Of a stretch of DNA of 64,000 nucleotides, positions 20,664-31,425 are shown piece after piece. Numbering within the stretch: position 1 is the stretch's first letter; every line of letters starts with the position of its first letter. The notes under the pieces were generated by a model. It was not told the DNA's origin. It made no database searches and was given only the letters and a program-made list of their open reading frames with translations. This DNA comes from Spodoptera frugiperda (taxonomy: Eukaryota > Arthropoda > Insecta > Lepidoptera > Noctuidae). The stretch covers positions 1,116,001 to 1,180,000 of the forward strand of contig NC_064230.1 of assembly GCF_023101765.2 (NCBI RefSeq). Direction: 5' to 3'. Made by a program: the position numbers and the translations under genes.

Positions 20664-23600
20664 CATCCACGGCTTCCTCGGCAACATCCTCAGCGGGTTC
20701 AACACTGTTCTCGTACCTGGTGAGATTTTCATCATCATCATCATCATCATCCTCATCCACGGCTTCCTCGGCAACATCCTCAGCGGATTCAACACTGTTC
20801 TCGTACCTGGTGAGATTTTCATCATCATCATCATCATCATCCTCATCCACGGCTTCCTCGGCAACATCCTCAGTGGATTCAACACTGTTCTCGTGCCTGG
20901 TGAGGTTTTTATTTATTTTTTTATTAAAAACTAGCTTCCGCCCGCGACTCCGTCCATTATTCTCTTCGAGCAAATTTGAACACTCTTTACTAATACGGCA
21001 TTGCGACTGCCGCGCCACATGTCCGTAACATTCCTAGACAACCTACAACATTACAGCTCTTCTGTGGTCAAGGTACATGGAGCTGTTCATACAGAGATAC
21101 TTGATTTATTTAATTACTAGCTTTCGCCCGCGACTCCGTCTGCGCTGATGTCGGTCTTCGCGTGGATGTTTTATTTCTCCATTTTGAGTAACTCTGACAA
21201 ACAATGACATTTTATAAATAACTATTGGACCCAAATACGGCGAGGCCCATAATAATTAAGGAGATCCCTCTATTGAGCTACTGCTGTTGAGCTCGCGGTC
21301 TGTAGTAAGAAATTTTTTTTTGACAAAACATTGTTTAATCACACATTTGGGTTTGGTATCGATCCAGTAACACCCCTATTGCTATTTATTTTTTCAATAT
21401 GTGGTTTCGGGTTCGATTCTCGAGTCGAGCAAAGTATTGCTGGGCTTTTTTCGGTTTTTTGAAAATTTCTCAGTGGTAGCACGGAGTTTGGAATTGTGTC
21501 CAGTATATGGCTCACCCTCTATTACATGGGACTTATAACACAAATGGTGAAAAGTGTGTGTACATTGTATAGCGGCATTACGTGCCGTAATGTGCACCTC
21601 CGCCTACCCCTTCGAGGATAAAAGGCGTGACGTTGCTCATATATTATTAGTATGAGATTTACTAGTAAATGAACTAGGTCAGCTAACAATTGTTTGCACT
21701 TTACATTTTCTTTAAATACATAACACATTACATTCATAAGTGTAACAATCACTTAAAAGCCAACACCACATGCCCTATATCAGGTTACACATAACTTTTA
21801 AAGGAGATGGCTAAATGACTGACCCAGGCATAATAACAAGAATACGAATTTCACGCTAACCCGTATCATTTAAATATTCACTTATGAATTATTTTGTGTT
21901 TAACTAATTCTTATAACTTGGTGAACAAAAATTAACAAAAAATAAGTTTCATATTTGATTTTTTTCTGTTGTGGTTTGACATGACAACACGGAAGTAGGT
22001 ACTGCAAGCTATTATTAGGACATTAGTTTCCCCGAAAATCAAATCGAAATAATTAAACAAACATCAATTTTTAATAACGGTAATATAATGAATTTTTCTG
22101 AAACCAAATAATTGTAAATGTTTTGATCGACACAAAATATATATTTTGTATAAGATTGCACAAACTTACTATATATTTTGTGTCTGTCCTTGGTTACTTT
22201 GTGTTCATTATCTAGTATAAGCAGAATTGTTTACCTTGTTAAGTTTCTGGACCAAGAAGGTCCAGAAACTTGGAAATTACAAAAATATCAATTTTTAATT
22301 ATGCGGCTTTATTTATTGCTAGGTACCATATTTATACAATATTTATTTGTACGGGTTACGACGTCCATACTTTGGTTTAGCCATGTCCTTTAAGCATTAT
22401 TTAAATATGAAATAAATATCAAATTAAGTAATAAATCATCATTATTTCTAATTCTAGTTTCCTCTTTCAGCTTTTATTCTGGCCGGTGATGTGAACGTCA
22501 TCGTGGTTGACTGGGGCGCAGGTGCTCACTTAGGTTTCAACGGAATCAGCTCTGGTAAGTTCTATAATATGAAACTCTTCCCTTATAGGTGACTGAGAGA
22601 GTGACTGTACACAGCTATAACTATTGCGCGTAGCATGTAGTGCACTGCTCGGTTTTTATGGTAAAAGCCAGTAAACGAGTAGACGGATCACCTGATGGTA
22701 AACATGGACACCCAAAACAACGAAGGCATTATAAGTGAATTGCCGGCCTTTTTGGGGATTAGAAATGTAAGCATTGTTGGGGAATTGGGGATTGGGAAGG
22801 GTAATTGGACCTCCGGTAACCAACGAAACATAAACGCAAGCGTTGTTTCACATCGGTTTTCTGATCGGCCGTGGTATCACTCCGGTCGAGCCAAGCATGG
22901 CTCTCCCACACTTGTAGAATATCCACAAGGAAGCGCCGGAATTTTGCCGATTATTTTATCCAATCCTATACAAAAAAGGTGCAAGATATTATATTCCTTT
23001 TAAAATTTGAAATTACTTATGTAACAAATACTCTATAACCCGTTTCTCTGCAGGTCGCAGTGTGGGTCGCTTCATCGACTGGTTGAACCAGGCATCTGGT
23101 GCCAATGTGGAGAACTACCACATCCTGGGATACAGTGTTGGTGCTCACCAGGCCGGTATTGTCGGCAGGAGTCTGCTTGGCCGTCCCAGCTACCTTACTG
23201 GTAAGGCAACTAACAAAGTCAAAGTCAAAATCATTTAAATAGACCAGGAAGGCACTTTTGAACGTCAAAGCAAATATAATAATATTAATAACGTCTGTCT
23301 GTCGGTCAGTCCTCTAGTTGCTCTATTTGCTCGTTCCAAAGTGTAGATTCCTATGGAGAAGAACGAGCAAGAAACTCCATAGGTTACTCTTTTTCAATCA
23401 GATTCACAATACAATTCTTGGTTACATTGTTTCGATTACTATGTGAAAACAATGTAAAACTAACAGACTTGAGAGAATTATTTTTGACTGCACGTTTAGC
23501 GCGGTGACTTTTTCCAAGTTACATGTACTTTCTAAGATTATTTAGATACCACTAACAAACGGTGAAGGAAAACATCGTGAGGAAACTTGGGCTTATAATT

Positions 23601-25717
23601 TCTAATCTCTAAAATTTAACATTAATTTGTCCCACATGCCTACGGCCCATTCGGGACGACTTGCAGAAAACCAAAATAACATAATATTATTTCCATTCTG
23701 CAACTCGTCCCACGTTACTTTTTGGGTGGGATTTTAAACTTTATAACCGTTCGTATGACAATTTGATGAATCACCCACCACATCCCATGAAACCAACCAC
23801 AATTTTGACCAAACCCCATCTCTCCCCACCCAGCCATGGACCCAGCCGACCGTTGGCTCGCCAGCCAGGCCGTCCGATCTGATGATGCAGTCTACACCGA
23901 AGTAATCCATACCAACATCGGTAACATCGGGCAGGAGGCACCCGCTGGGGATGTAGACTTTTACCCCAATGGTGGGATTGACATGCCTGGGTGTGCTACT
24001 GCTGTTTGTGACCATTACAGGTGAGGAAGATGTTATTTATTTATTTATTTATTTATTACACTATGGAAGACTTACAGCTATATAAAAACTTAACAAAGGA
24101 GATATTTCATAGACAACATAAAGCCAATTACAAGTCCTCACTTATAGATATAGAATAGAAATTAGAGGTTATGTGAACACACGCATTTTTTTTTATATAA
24201 TATCTTTGAGCACACACATAAGTAATAATATATTTTACTCCAAAACAAAGTCAAAGTTTTCTTATAAAAATGTGAGTTCTTTAAGGATGCTATAATCCGG
24301 TAAACGAGCAGACGGATCACCTGATGGCAAGCAATCGTCGCCGCCTGTGAACACTTGAAACACCAGAGGTTTTAGGAATTTAAGGGTTGTTTTGGGGGTT
24401 AGGAATTTAAGGGTTGTTGGTGAAATCGGGAAAATGATAGTTTTTCAAGGTTATATTATGGTATAAGCCGGTAAACGAGCAGACGGATCACCTGATGGTA
24501 AGCAATCGCCGCCACCCATAGACGCTCGAAACATCAGAGGCGTTACAAGTGCGTTGCCGGTCTTTTGGGGGTTTGGAATTTAAGGGTTGTTGGGGAATCG
24601 GGGATTAAGAAGATTGGGAAGGGGGTAATTGGGCCTCCGGTAACCTCACTCACACAACAAAACAACGCAAGCGTTATTTCACGTCGGTTTTCTGTGAGGC
24701 TGTGGTATCTGTTGGGGTTGGAGAGTAACTGGTTTTTGATGAGGAGGATATCACAATATTAGTGAAAACGTTTAAAGTGACATTTTTTATAAACATACCG
24801 CATTAAAGAACAAAAACAAAGACAAAAATAGGTTTTAATCGTTAACATTATCCTACTCCGGTGAAGCCGGCCCATTCATGCCAAAGCATGGCTCTCCCAA
24901 TCTCATGGAACATTCAAAATTAATTGAAAAAAAATTACTATTTTGTTCACGTGATTTCAACCTTATAAGCAACCAGAACAAACATCTTAAATGAATAAAC
25001 TTCATTCATTTCAACTTGCACTAAAATTGCAGATCCTACTTCTACATGGGCGAGTCTCTAGCCACTGGTGGGTTCACCGGCATCCAGTGCGCATCAGTAG
25101 CTGAAGCCAAGTCTGGCAACTGCTCAGGACCTGCCACTCTCCCAATGGGAGGACTACAGCCTAAGACTGGGTGAGTAATGACATCAATAGTTTTATGGTG
25201 GGAGATGGGTCACCTGATGGTAAGCAATTAGCGCCGCCCATGGACACCCGAAACACTAAAGGAGTTACAAGTGCGTTGCCGGCCTTTTGGGGGTTAGGAA
25301 TTTAAGGGTTGTTGGGGAATCGGGAATGGGGAAGATTGGGAAGGGGGTGTAATTGGGCCTCCGGTAACCTCACTCACACAACGAAACACAACACAAGCGT
25401 TGTTTTACGTCGGTTTTCTGTGAGGCCGTGGTATCACTCCGGTCGAGTCGGCCCATTCGTGCCGAAGCATGGCTCTCCCATACTTAAATTAATTAATTAA
25501 TTAACCTTAAGGATTAATTGAAATAAATGCTTTGACTTTGACCTACATGAAAATCAATCTATCTTTTTCTCCTTGTGAGAAGAGATTTGCCTTGCTATTA
25601 AACCTGATGTTAAACTACGATGGTGCTAATATTCTTTTCCTTTCTCTCTTTCATTCCAGATCCAAGGGTATCTACTACGTTCGTACCAACGGCTCCCCCC
25701 CATTCTCCCAGGACTAA
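16599..25717 (+). CDS. Secreted neutral (pancreatic-type) lipase 1, eight exons
   Basis: Exons are 16599-16650, 18661-18841, 20466-20614, 22471-22554, 23054-23200, 23834-24020, 25033-25170 and 25660-25717. All introns are GT-AG, and the frame is kept for 331 codons. Exon 1 encodes a signal peptide (MVALSVLVVSAIVAAVS). The alpha/beta-hydrolase core shows HGF at 111-113 (oxyanion region), the nucleophile elbow GYSVGAH with Ser183, the acid in MDPAD (Asp207) and the histidine in CDHYR (His265). The Ser-Asp spacing of 24 is as in pancreatic lipase. The 58-residue Asp-His spacing is shorter, as in insect lipases and PLA1-type members with reduced lids, and there is no PLAT domain. It should hydrolyse neutral lipids or phospholipids outside the cell. 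The elbow reads GYSVG where most relatives have GHSLG. Exon 3 has extra copies of its own end downstream. Confidence 0.85.
16651..18660 (+). other. Lipase 1 intron 1: repeat content
   Basis: It holds a SINE D at ~16700-16980 (B-box GGGTTCGATTCCTAGGTCGG), a minus-strand SINE C at ~17195-17395, and SINE A fragments at 17684-17775 (minus) and 18242-18400 (plus). The remaining AT-rich stretches show nothing. Confidence 0.6.
18870..19095 (+). repeat. Repeat J, longest copy
   Basis: It reads GGGTCGACGTTTGG, GTGATGATGCGGCCTACGAT, AAGACACCCAGGTTATACCC and GCAGTTCGCACAAGGAAGCT. Other copies are at 28650-28865 and 35285-35450 (both minus) and 40915-41025. It is probably a LINE-derived dispersed repeat. 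It lies in lipase 1 intron 2. Confidence 0.6.
19115..19360 (+). repeat. Three tandem ~90-bp units in lipase 1 intron 2
   Basis: Each unit has GCGAGACCATGGTAAACTGG or a close variant, then TTTGTATAGCTCC and AACCAGTATAAACTGACCTT. The units are diverged. A related minus-strand piece is near 41.94-42.01 kb. Confidence 0.55.
19353..19508 (+). repeat. SINE C copy, lipase 1 intron 2
   Basis: It has the B-box GGGTTCGATTCCCGCACGG and the TTTGTGTGATCCACAAATAG body. Confidence 0.7.
19740..19905 (+). repeat. Repeat M copy, lipase 1 intron 2
   Basis: It ends in TTTGACTTTGACTTTGAC repeats after GACGTTTCAAAAGTGCC. Confidence 0.65.
19952..20420 (+). repeat. SINE B, long copy with GC-rich extension
   Basis: After the usual SINE B body it continues into GGACGGCGAGCTACCCTCAC and GGTCGTCGCGCGATCCCCGA. 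That block is shared with the RTE 3' fragment near 14.58-14.66 kb and with 38.99-39.08 kb. It stops ~45 bp before the exon 3 acceptor. Confidence 0.65.
20556..20913 (+). repeat. Four tandem copies of the 3' end of lipase 1 exon 3, with its splice donor
   Basis: The segment encoding LIHGFLGNILSGFNTVLVPG plus the donor recurs at 20556, 20661, 20751 and 20841, with spacings of 105, 90 and 90 bp. An ATC microsatellite joins the copies. Donors are GTAAGA at 20615, GTGAGA at ~20720 and ~20810, and GTGAGG at ~20900. The frame stays open through all four copies, each separated by a poly-Ile run. Only the first copy is needed for a normal lipase. Coding sequence is almost identical between copies, so the expansion is recent or is being homogenised. 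Confidence 0.85.
20931..21640. repeat. Helitron-like repeat pieces and SINE D in lipase 1 intron 3
   Basis: A bare end (20931-20960) and a copy at 21117-21400 match the repeat at 16119-16465. A SINE D follows (21395-21640) with the CCAGTATATGG and CCTTCGAGGATAAAAGGCGT tail. Confidence 0.6.
21641..22470 (+). other. Unassigned AT-rich part of lipase 1 intron 3
   Basis: No repeat or coding match was found. It ends in the pyrimidine tract and CAG acceptor of exon 4 (CCTCTTTCAG). Confidence 0.4.
22650..22915 (+). repeat. SINE A in lipase 1 intron 4
   Basis: A nearly full copy with a small internal deletion fills most of the 499-bp intron. Confidence 0.7.
23210..23833. other. Lipase 1 intron 5: repeat M and unassigned sequence
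   Basis: A minus-strand repeat M copy (to ~23400) starts within 10 bp of the exon 5 donor, its GTCAAAGTCAAA tail abutting the splice site. The rest to the exon 6 acceptor is unassigned. Confidence 0.55.
24290..24900 (+). repeat. SINE A tandem pair in lipase 1 intron 6
   Basis: A truncated copy (24290-24430) precedes a fuller one (24458-24722). The 3' end of the second copy is displaced to ~24853-24900 by ~130 bp of unrelated AT-rich sequence. The rest of the intron is AT-rich with a TTAT microsatellite near 24036. Confidence 0.6.
25190..25485 (+). repeat. SINE A in lipase 1 intron 7
   Basis: A full-length copy starts 20 bp after the exon 7 donor. A short repeat M tail follows at 25506-25545. 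Confidence 0.7.
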
Positions 25718-25778
25718 GCGAGACGCCATGACGGACAAACTTACTAACTAACTAACTAACTAATTAATTATTATTATT

Positions 25779-25784
25779 AATAAA
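25779..25784 (+). terminator. Poly(A) signal of lipase 1
   Basis: AATAAA lies 62 bp after the stop codon in an otherwise TTA-rich 3' UTR. Confidence 0.6.
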
Positions 25785-25842
25785 ATCTCCTTTATGATTA
25801 TATTTATTGTGTTTTATTCATGACCTTACGCGTGACGTTTTT

Positions 25843-25985
25843 TTTTTTTGAGGGGGTAAATCATCCAATGACTTCTCCCGTCTTGAGCGAGGTGAGAGGG
25901 AGTGTCAGACTCTTACTGACTAAAAACCACCCCGTTCCTACTCCTGCTTTGAGCCGGGGCCCCGGTAAACCCGCTAGGTACGTCC
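25843..25985 (+). repeat. SINE B copy
   Basis: The standard body ends at the CCCGGTAAACCCGCTAGGTA word. It lies just beyond the lipase 1 poly(A) site. Confidence 0.65.
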
Positions 25986-26008
25986 TACTGATGATGATTA
26001 CGGAAGAC

Positions 26009-26175
26009 GGATGACGTCATAAATCCTACATCGCACATATGAAGTTTACATGCGAATAAACATGGATAGAAAATTCCAACGAACAACAGTTGGGCAGAAA
26101 GCCCGCCAGACACGATCACCTCGCCTGGTCGGAGGATACTGCTTTTCTTAGGGAACTTTACTCTCTGTTCCCTAA
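26009..26175 (+). mobile_element. Partial solo LTR of the TRIM family
   Basis: It matches most of the LTRs at 44712-44945 and 45446-45679 (CGCACATATGAAGTTTACAT, CAGTTGGGCAGAAAGCCCGC, TTAGGGAACTTTACTCTCTG). The first ~50 bp of the LTR are missing and no internal region follows. Confidence 0.7.
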
Positions 26176-26304
26176 AAATCGAACAACTAATAAATCCAAG
26201 AATACTTTATTCAACTCGAGAATCGAACCCAACACCCTTTAATTGGCAGCCAAACTTGCGATTCCTCAACCAACGAGACAAAACAAAACGATTCTATATA
26301 ATTA

Positions 26305-26612
26305 TCGTCACGCCTTTTATCTCTGAAGCGGTAGGCAGAAGTACACATTACGGCACGTAATGCTACTGTACAATGTACACACACTTTTCACCATTTGTGT
26401 TATAAGTCCCATGTAATAGGTGGTGAGTCTATTGCCATATACTGGGCACAATTCTAGACTCCGTGCTGACTGCGTGACTCCGTCCGTACTACTGACAAAT
26501 TTTCGAAAATCCGAAAAAAACTTCGGAAATCGGAAACAAACCCGACCGATGAGAATCGATCCGGAGACCTCTTGCCCGACAGTCGCCCTTGCAACCACTC
26601 AACCAACGAAGA
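26305..26612 (-). repeat. SINE D, minus-strand copy
   Basis: Its complement carries the GGATAAAAGGCGTGA tail and a tRNA-like head near 26.55-26.61 kb. Confidence 0.65.
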
Positions 26613-26917
26613 CAAAACAAAACAATTCAAACATTAACATAACCAATAAAAATAAATCACACAGGACTTACACCTCTGCCTATCCCCTCAAAAAAAACTA
26701 AGCTTTATACTAACGATAATATTATTCAATTTATATCTTAAAGAAAAGAATACCTTAAATATATACCTTTCTCTTTCTCTCATACGAAAACTCAAGACAA
26801 ACGTAAGCCACGCCCTTATCTGCTGTCTCTTTCTTTAATTTATCGAGTATGGGTGTAAGGTGCATTGCCAGTGATAGCGGATTTCATAAGCGGATTGATA
26901 AAAATAACACATACATT

Positions 26918-27310
26918 GAGTGTGGGAGAGCCATGCTTCGGCACTACTGGGCCGGCTCGACCGGAGTGATACCACGGCCTCACCGAAAACCGACGTGAAA
27001 CAACGCTTACGTTGTGTGAGTAAGGTTACCAGAGACCCAATTACCCCCCCTTCCCAATCTTTCCAATCCCCAATTCCCCAACAACCCTTAAATTTCTAAC
27101 CCCCAAAAGGCCGGTAATGCACTTGTAACGCCTCTGGTGTTTCGGGTGTCCATGGGCGGCGGCAATTGCTTACCATCAGATAATCCGTCAGCTCGTTTAC
27201 CGGCTTATTTTGATGGTAAGCAATTGCCACCGCCCATGGACGCTTGAAACACCAAAGGCGTTAAAAGTGCGGTGTCGGGTTTGGAATTTAAGAGTTGTTG
27301 GGAAATGGGG
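26918..27310. repeat. SINE A inverted pair
   Basis: A full minus-strand copy (26918-27213) directly abuts a truncated plus-strand head (27210-27310). Confidence 0.7.
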
Positions 27311-27529
27311 ATAGGAGAGGGGTAAACGGTCGTCATAATGACGAAACAACATAAAAAATTTAATTATTCAGAATAAACAATTCAAATCTACCGCTAAACG
27401 CTATCACTGAAGACACACCCTTATACGTCTGGCAGTATAGATCTTAAAATGGAATCGTCCGGCTGAAACTACACTGCATCTAGTCTTTGGACGTTATAAC
27501 TAGCGAAGACCTTCTTGATTGGTAGATGA

Positions 27530-27835
27530 CTAATTTTTATTTGAATGTCCGTCTTGTAGATTATTTTAAAACATTAGACACGTATTTTTTATTTTCTTCC
27601 GAAAACAAATACTTTCGGAGATACATCGATTTGAAATATCGGGTGAGGTTGCCTCTAGGTACGTTTTATTCGTAGAAATGAACTTGAAAAAAACTTTGAT
27701 TCATTTTATATAATATGATTAAGTATTGTTATCTTATACGACAACATAAAAAATACGTGTCTAATATGTTTTCATTACCTAACTGACGGACTTAATAGAT
27801 TTTTAATTTTCATACCCCGTCATCATCCCTATTCT
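27530..27835 (-). repeat. MITE H, minus-strand copy
   Basis: It contains GATGACTAATTTTTATTTGA, the TCGATTTGAAATATCG core and the terminus CATCATCCCTATT. The opposite CAATAGGG end is diverged. Confidence 0.65.
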
Positions 27836-28191
27836 TGATCATAATCAACAGTGATGTTGAAGTATTATCAAGACTGTCAAATGCAGTAAAGGATAGGCAG
27901 AGATCAAAAAGTTATTGTGAAGTTTATCTATTACAACGGGATGGTATATCTTTGATGTTTGGTATCTCTTCACTAATGCGGGCACATTGTAGTTAGACTT
28001 GGGAACGGTCTTATAGTTACCGATTTGACTACTATTTGTGCGCATAGCAACTAATATGTCAAAAACATGCGATTCTGAGAAAACATAGTTCTAAATTTGG
28101 TTAATAGATGGCGCTTTTTATTTGAGTCCATTTTCTGAATCGCGGTGTTAAGATTTTCAGGCAATACTGTAAGTATCCTGGGCCAATAAAC
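27836..28191. other. Unassigned intergenic sequence
   Basis: No coding or repeat match was found. Confidence 0.35.
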
Positions 28192-28405
28192 GTGTGTTGC
28201 CGGCCTTTTGGGGGTTAGGAATTCAAGAGTTGTTGGGGAATCGGGGATTGGAAAGATTGGGAAGGGGGATAATTCGGCCTCCGGTAACCTCACTCACACA
28301 ACGAAACACAACGCAAGCGTTATTTTACGTTGGTTTTCTGTGAGGCTGTGGTATCACTCCGGCCCAGTCGGCCCAGCAGTGCCGAAGCATGGCTCTCCCA
28401 CACAC
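28192..28405 (+). repeat. SINE A, 5'-truncated copy
   Basis: It starts at the GTGTTGCCGGCCTTTTGGGG word and runs to the 3' end. It is one of the cleanest 3' halves in the window. Confidence 0.7.
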
Positions 28406-28649
28406 CTATAGGTAGAAAATAATGTACATCTTTGCCTATACTTTTTAAAACTGAAATGACAGACGTCAATTGAATACCTTAGATGCGTCATTAGCAGTAA
28501 GCTATGTCGTTAATCTATGTAATTATTTAATTATTATTTTATCAATTCAGATTATATACTTAGGATTAATAAACGAAAGGATTATTGAGTGTTTTAATCT
28601 AATTATATAATAGAGGAATAAATAAGATGGGAGTCTGTTTGTAATATTG

Positions 28650-29190
28650 ATATCCCACAAACTCGCACGAAGCGCTTCGCTTCAAGCTTTCTTGTGCGAA
28701 CTGCTAGGGAGTTGACCCTTGCCGGAGTCTGTGTTTCCTGATGGGTATAACCTGGGTGTCTTCAAAGCCCGAGTCATAGGTTGCTTATAGGCAGATGGCA
28801 GGCCGTATCATGACTTACCATCAGATGAGATAGCGGCTAAACGTCGAACCATTAAACGTAAAAAAAGACAGAAATAATGGTTACATGACATATAAATATT
28901 TACAAAGGAGTGGGAGAGAGCCATGCTTCGACACTGCTAGGCCGGCTCGACCGGAGTAATACCACGGCCGAGCAGAAAACCGACGTGAAACAAACAATTC
29001 CCAGTTTCTCCACAATGTGGGCGAGTTAGGAAGGCTTTTTTTAAGACGGGAAAATCATCCAATGACTTCTCCCGCCTTGGGCGAGGCGAAAGGGAGTGTT
29101 AGACTCTTACTGTCTAAAAACCACCCCGTTCCTACTCCTGCTTTTCGAGCCGGAGCCCCGGTAAACCGCTAGGTAGTCCGCAGCTCTGGG
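28650..29190. repeat. Repeat J (minus), SINE A piece (minus) and SINE B (plus)
   Basis: Repeat J is at 28650-28865, a SINE A 3' piece at 28908-29000 and a SINE B at 29040-29190, lying end to end with little unique sequence between them. Confidence 0.6.
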
Positions 29191-29584
29191 AGTTAGGAGG
29201 ATGGAGAGTAATTTAGGCTACCTATTTCTTCCGTGTCGACACGGACAAAGCCGTAGGTGACAAGCTAGCATTTAATATGATTGATTGTAATACACATTTT
29301 TGTAATTGCAATGAATTTTTCATAAAATGATTGATGTGGTATTCAAAAATAGCGTACCTATAAAACTCTTTATCAGACTTTAAAATTGTATGTGATTATT
29401 TTGTTTTTCATTTTCGTCTGGTGGTATATTATAAGTCTGCGTCTGAGTACGCCCCTCGTGATGAAGAGTCCCTCTATGACTCGAAACTAGTAGAGCTTTT
29501 CTCAAGATATTTACGTGTGTAAACTGTATTTTAAGTAAGTTATCAAGCAAGAATAGCTCAGGGTCTCTAGAGGAACCAGACCCG
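29191..29584. other. Unassigned intergenic sequence
   Basis: No feature was recognised. Confidence 0.35.
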
Positions 29585-29990
29585 CTCCAAAGAGCCATCA
29601 GACCACCGCAGTTGGTATAGTAGGGCTGATGCACAATCTAAAACTATGGATTACCTACCGGGTTTACCGGGGCTTCGGCTCGAAAAGCAGGGAACGGAGT
29701 GGTTTTTAGTCGGTAACTGCCACACTCAGAGACTTTTTAATGATTACTTAAACCAATCAATCCTTAGCAATTGTTTTCTATACAAAATCGTTACTAAGGA
29801 ATAATTTAAGTAATATTTAAATGACTCTGAGTGCAGCAGTAAGAATCTGACACTTCCTATCAACTCGCCCAAGAAGAAGTCACTCAACTCAAAAAGCAGG
29901 AGTAGGAACGGGATGGTGTTTAGTCAGTAAGAGTCTGACACTCCCTCTCGCCTCGCCCAAGGCGGGAGAAGTCACAAAAAAAACTACATA
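29585..29990 (-). repeat. SINE B, minus-strand copy interrupted by a MITE
   Basis: The SINE body is split inside its TTTAGTCAGTAAGAGTCTGA segment by the 123-bp element at 29717-29839. A second, partly duplicated SINE B piece follows at ~29890-29990. Confidence 0.65.
29717..29839. repeat. Harbinger-like MITE nested in SINE B
   Basis: Its inverted ends are CTGCCACACTCAGAG and CTCTGAGTGCAGCAG. A TAA triplet lies on each side (29714-29716 and 29840-29842). Three-base TWA target duplications are typical of PIF/Harbinger. Relatives lie at ~34887-34996 and 52618-52737. Confidence 0.7.
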
Positions 29991-30254
29991 GAATATACGT
30001 AGGTATTAGGTAGCAATAAAAAAACATACAAATACCCATTTGGATTTACAAGATTAAAACATAATTATGTGTCATTAAGTGCTATCTCATATTAACTGAT
30101 TTGCGAGCGATTGGCAAAGGTAGCCAAATTATTGGTATCTAATCTATATTTACGATAATAAGACATACCTATGATTATATTTTGATGATTTATGCTACAA
30201 CATAGTGTTACGTATCCACTAATCTCTTATAGTATTGTTGCTCGCTTTATCAGG
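29991..30254. other. Unassigned AT-rich sequence
   Basis: Nothing was recognised. Confidence 0.35.
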
Positions 30255-30702
30255 GTGAGATTTTTTATGGGATAAGGCGGTAAATGAGCAGATGGTTTTA
30301 AGTGTGGGAGAGCCATGCTTCGGCACGAATGGGCCGGCTAGTAGATAGTCGAGTAGAAAACCAACGAGAAATAATGCTTGCTTTGTGTGAGTGAGTTTAC
30401 CGGAGGCCCGATCTCTTCCCAATCTCCAAATACCCAATGATCGTCTCGTGACTCGTCTTTTTTATGTTATAAGCCGGTAAACGAACAGACGAATCACCTG
30501 ATGGTAAGCAATCGCTGCCACCCATGGACGCTTAAAACACCAGAGGCGTTACAAGTGCGTTGTTGGGGAATCGGGGATTAGGAAGATTGGAAAGAAGGGT
30601 AATTGAGCTGCTGTGGCGGTTTCACGTTGATTTTCTGCTCGGCCGTCGTATCACTCCGGTCGAGCCGGCCCAATTGTGCCGAAGCATGGCTCTCCCACAG
30701 TT
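30255..30702. repeat. SINE A inverted pair
   Basis: A minus-strand copy (30255-30440) and a plus-strand copy (30458-30702) face each other, each partly deleted. Confidence 0.65.
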
Positions 30703-30818
30703 GCAGGCAAAATTTTGCCAAAATATTATAGTTTAAAAGAAAATCACCGCTATAAAAACTAATCCAACAAACAAACAAACGACCTCACCAATATCTACAC
30801 ATACACATAATTAAGTAA

Positions 30819-31322
30819 CTAGCTATTTCCTCGCGGTTTCACCCGCTCTGCTTGGCTCCTATTGGTCATAGCGTGATTATTTATAGCCTATAGCCTTTCT
30901 TGATAAACGTGCTATTCAACACAAATAGAATTATTAAAATCGGACCAGTAATTCCGGAGATTACCGAGTTCAAACAAACAAACAAACTCTTCAGCCTTAT
31001 TTATTAAGTACTAACTTATTCCGCGCGATTTCACCCGCTCTGCTTGGCTCCTATTGGTCACAGCGTGATGTTCTATAACCTTCCTCTATAAATGCGCTAT
31101 CCAACACAAGAAGAATTATTCAAATCGGACCAGTAATTTCGGAGATTAGCGCGTTCAAACAAACAAACAAACTCTTCAGCTTTATATATTAGTATAGATT
31201 ATATATTAGTATAGATTCAACACAAAAAGAATTATTCAAATTGAACCAGTAATTTCGGAGATTAGCGCGTTCAAACAAACAAACAAACTCTTCAGCTTTA
31301 TAATATTAGTATATAGTATAGA
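30819..31322 (-). mobile_element. Tandem array of three Lep1-type Helitron copies
   Basis: Copy 1 runs 30819-31005, copy 2 31009-31198, and copy 3 (lacking its CTAG end) 31201-31322. All are on the minus strand. Each has GATTAGCGCGTTCAAACAAA or a variant, and copies 2 and 3 keep the TATTAGTATAGAT start. The array ends ~100 bp before the lipase 2 ATG. Confidence 0.75.
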
Positions 31323-31356
31323 TATGACGTTACAAATTACTAATTTATCTTCTATA

Positions 31357-31390
31357 CAGATAAAGATAATATGGAGACTACATAAATAAG
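31357..31390 (+). promoter_or_regulatory. Putative core promoter of lipase 2: double GATA site and TATA-like box
   Basis: CAGATAAAGATAA (from 31357) has two GATA sites. CATAAATAAG (31381-31390) is TATA-like and 36 bp before the ATG at 31426. The arrangement mirrors lipase 1. GATA factors drive many insect gut genes, so midgut expression is a reasonable inference. Confidence 0.45.
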
Positions 31391-31425
31391 CTTGCCATTA
31401 ATTATCTATGTACAAAACTGCAACG

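Noticed and set aside
20256..21028. Long frames on both strands across 20.26-21.03 kb (Met/Asp runs, Ser runs)
   Set aside because: They are antisense or off-frame readings of the ATC microsatellite and the duplicated exon end.
24565..25500. Small frames with GVRNLRVVGESGIGKIGK-type translations at many sites
   Set aside because: All are translations of SINE A copies.
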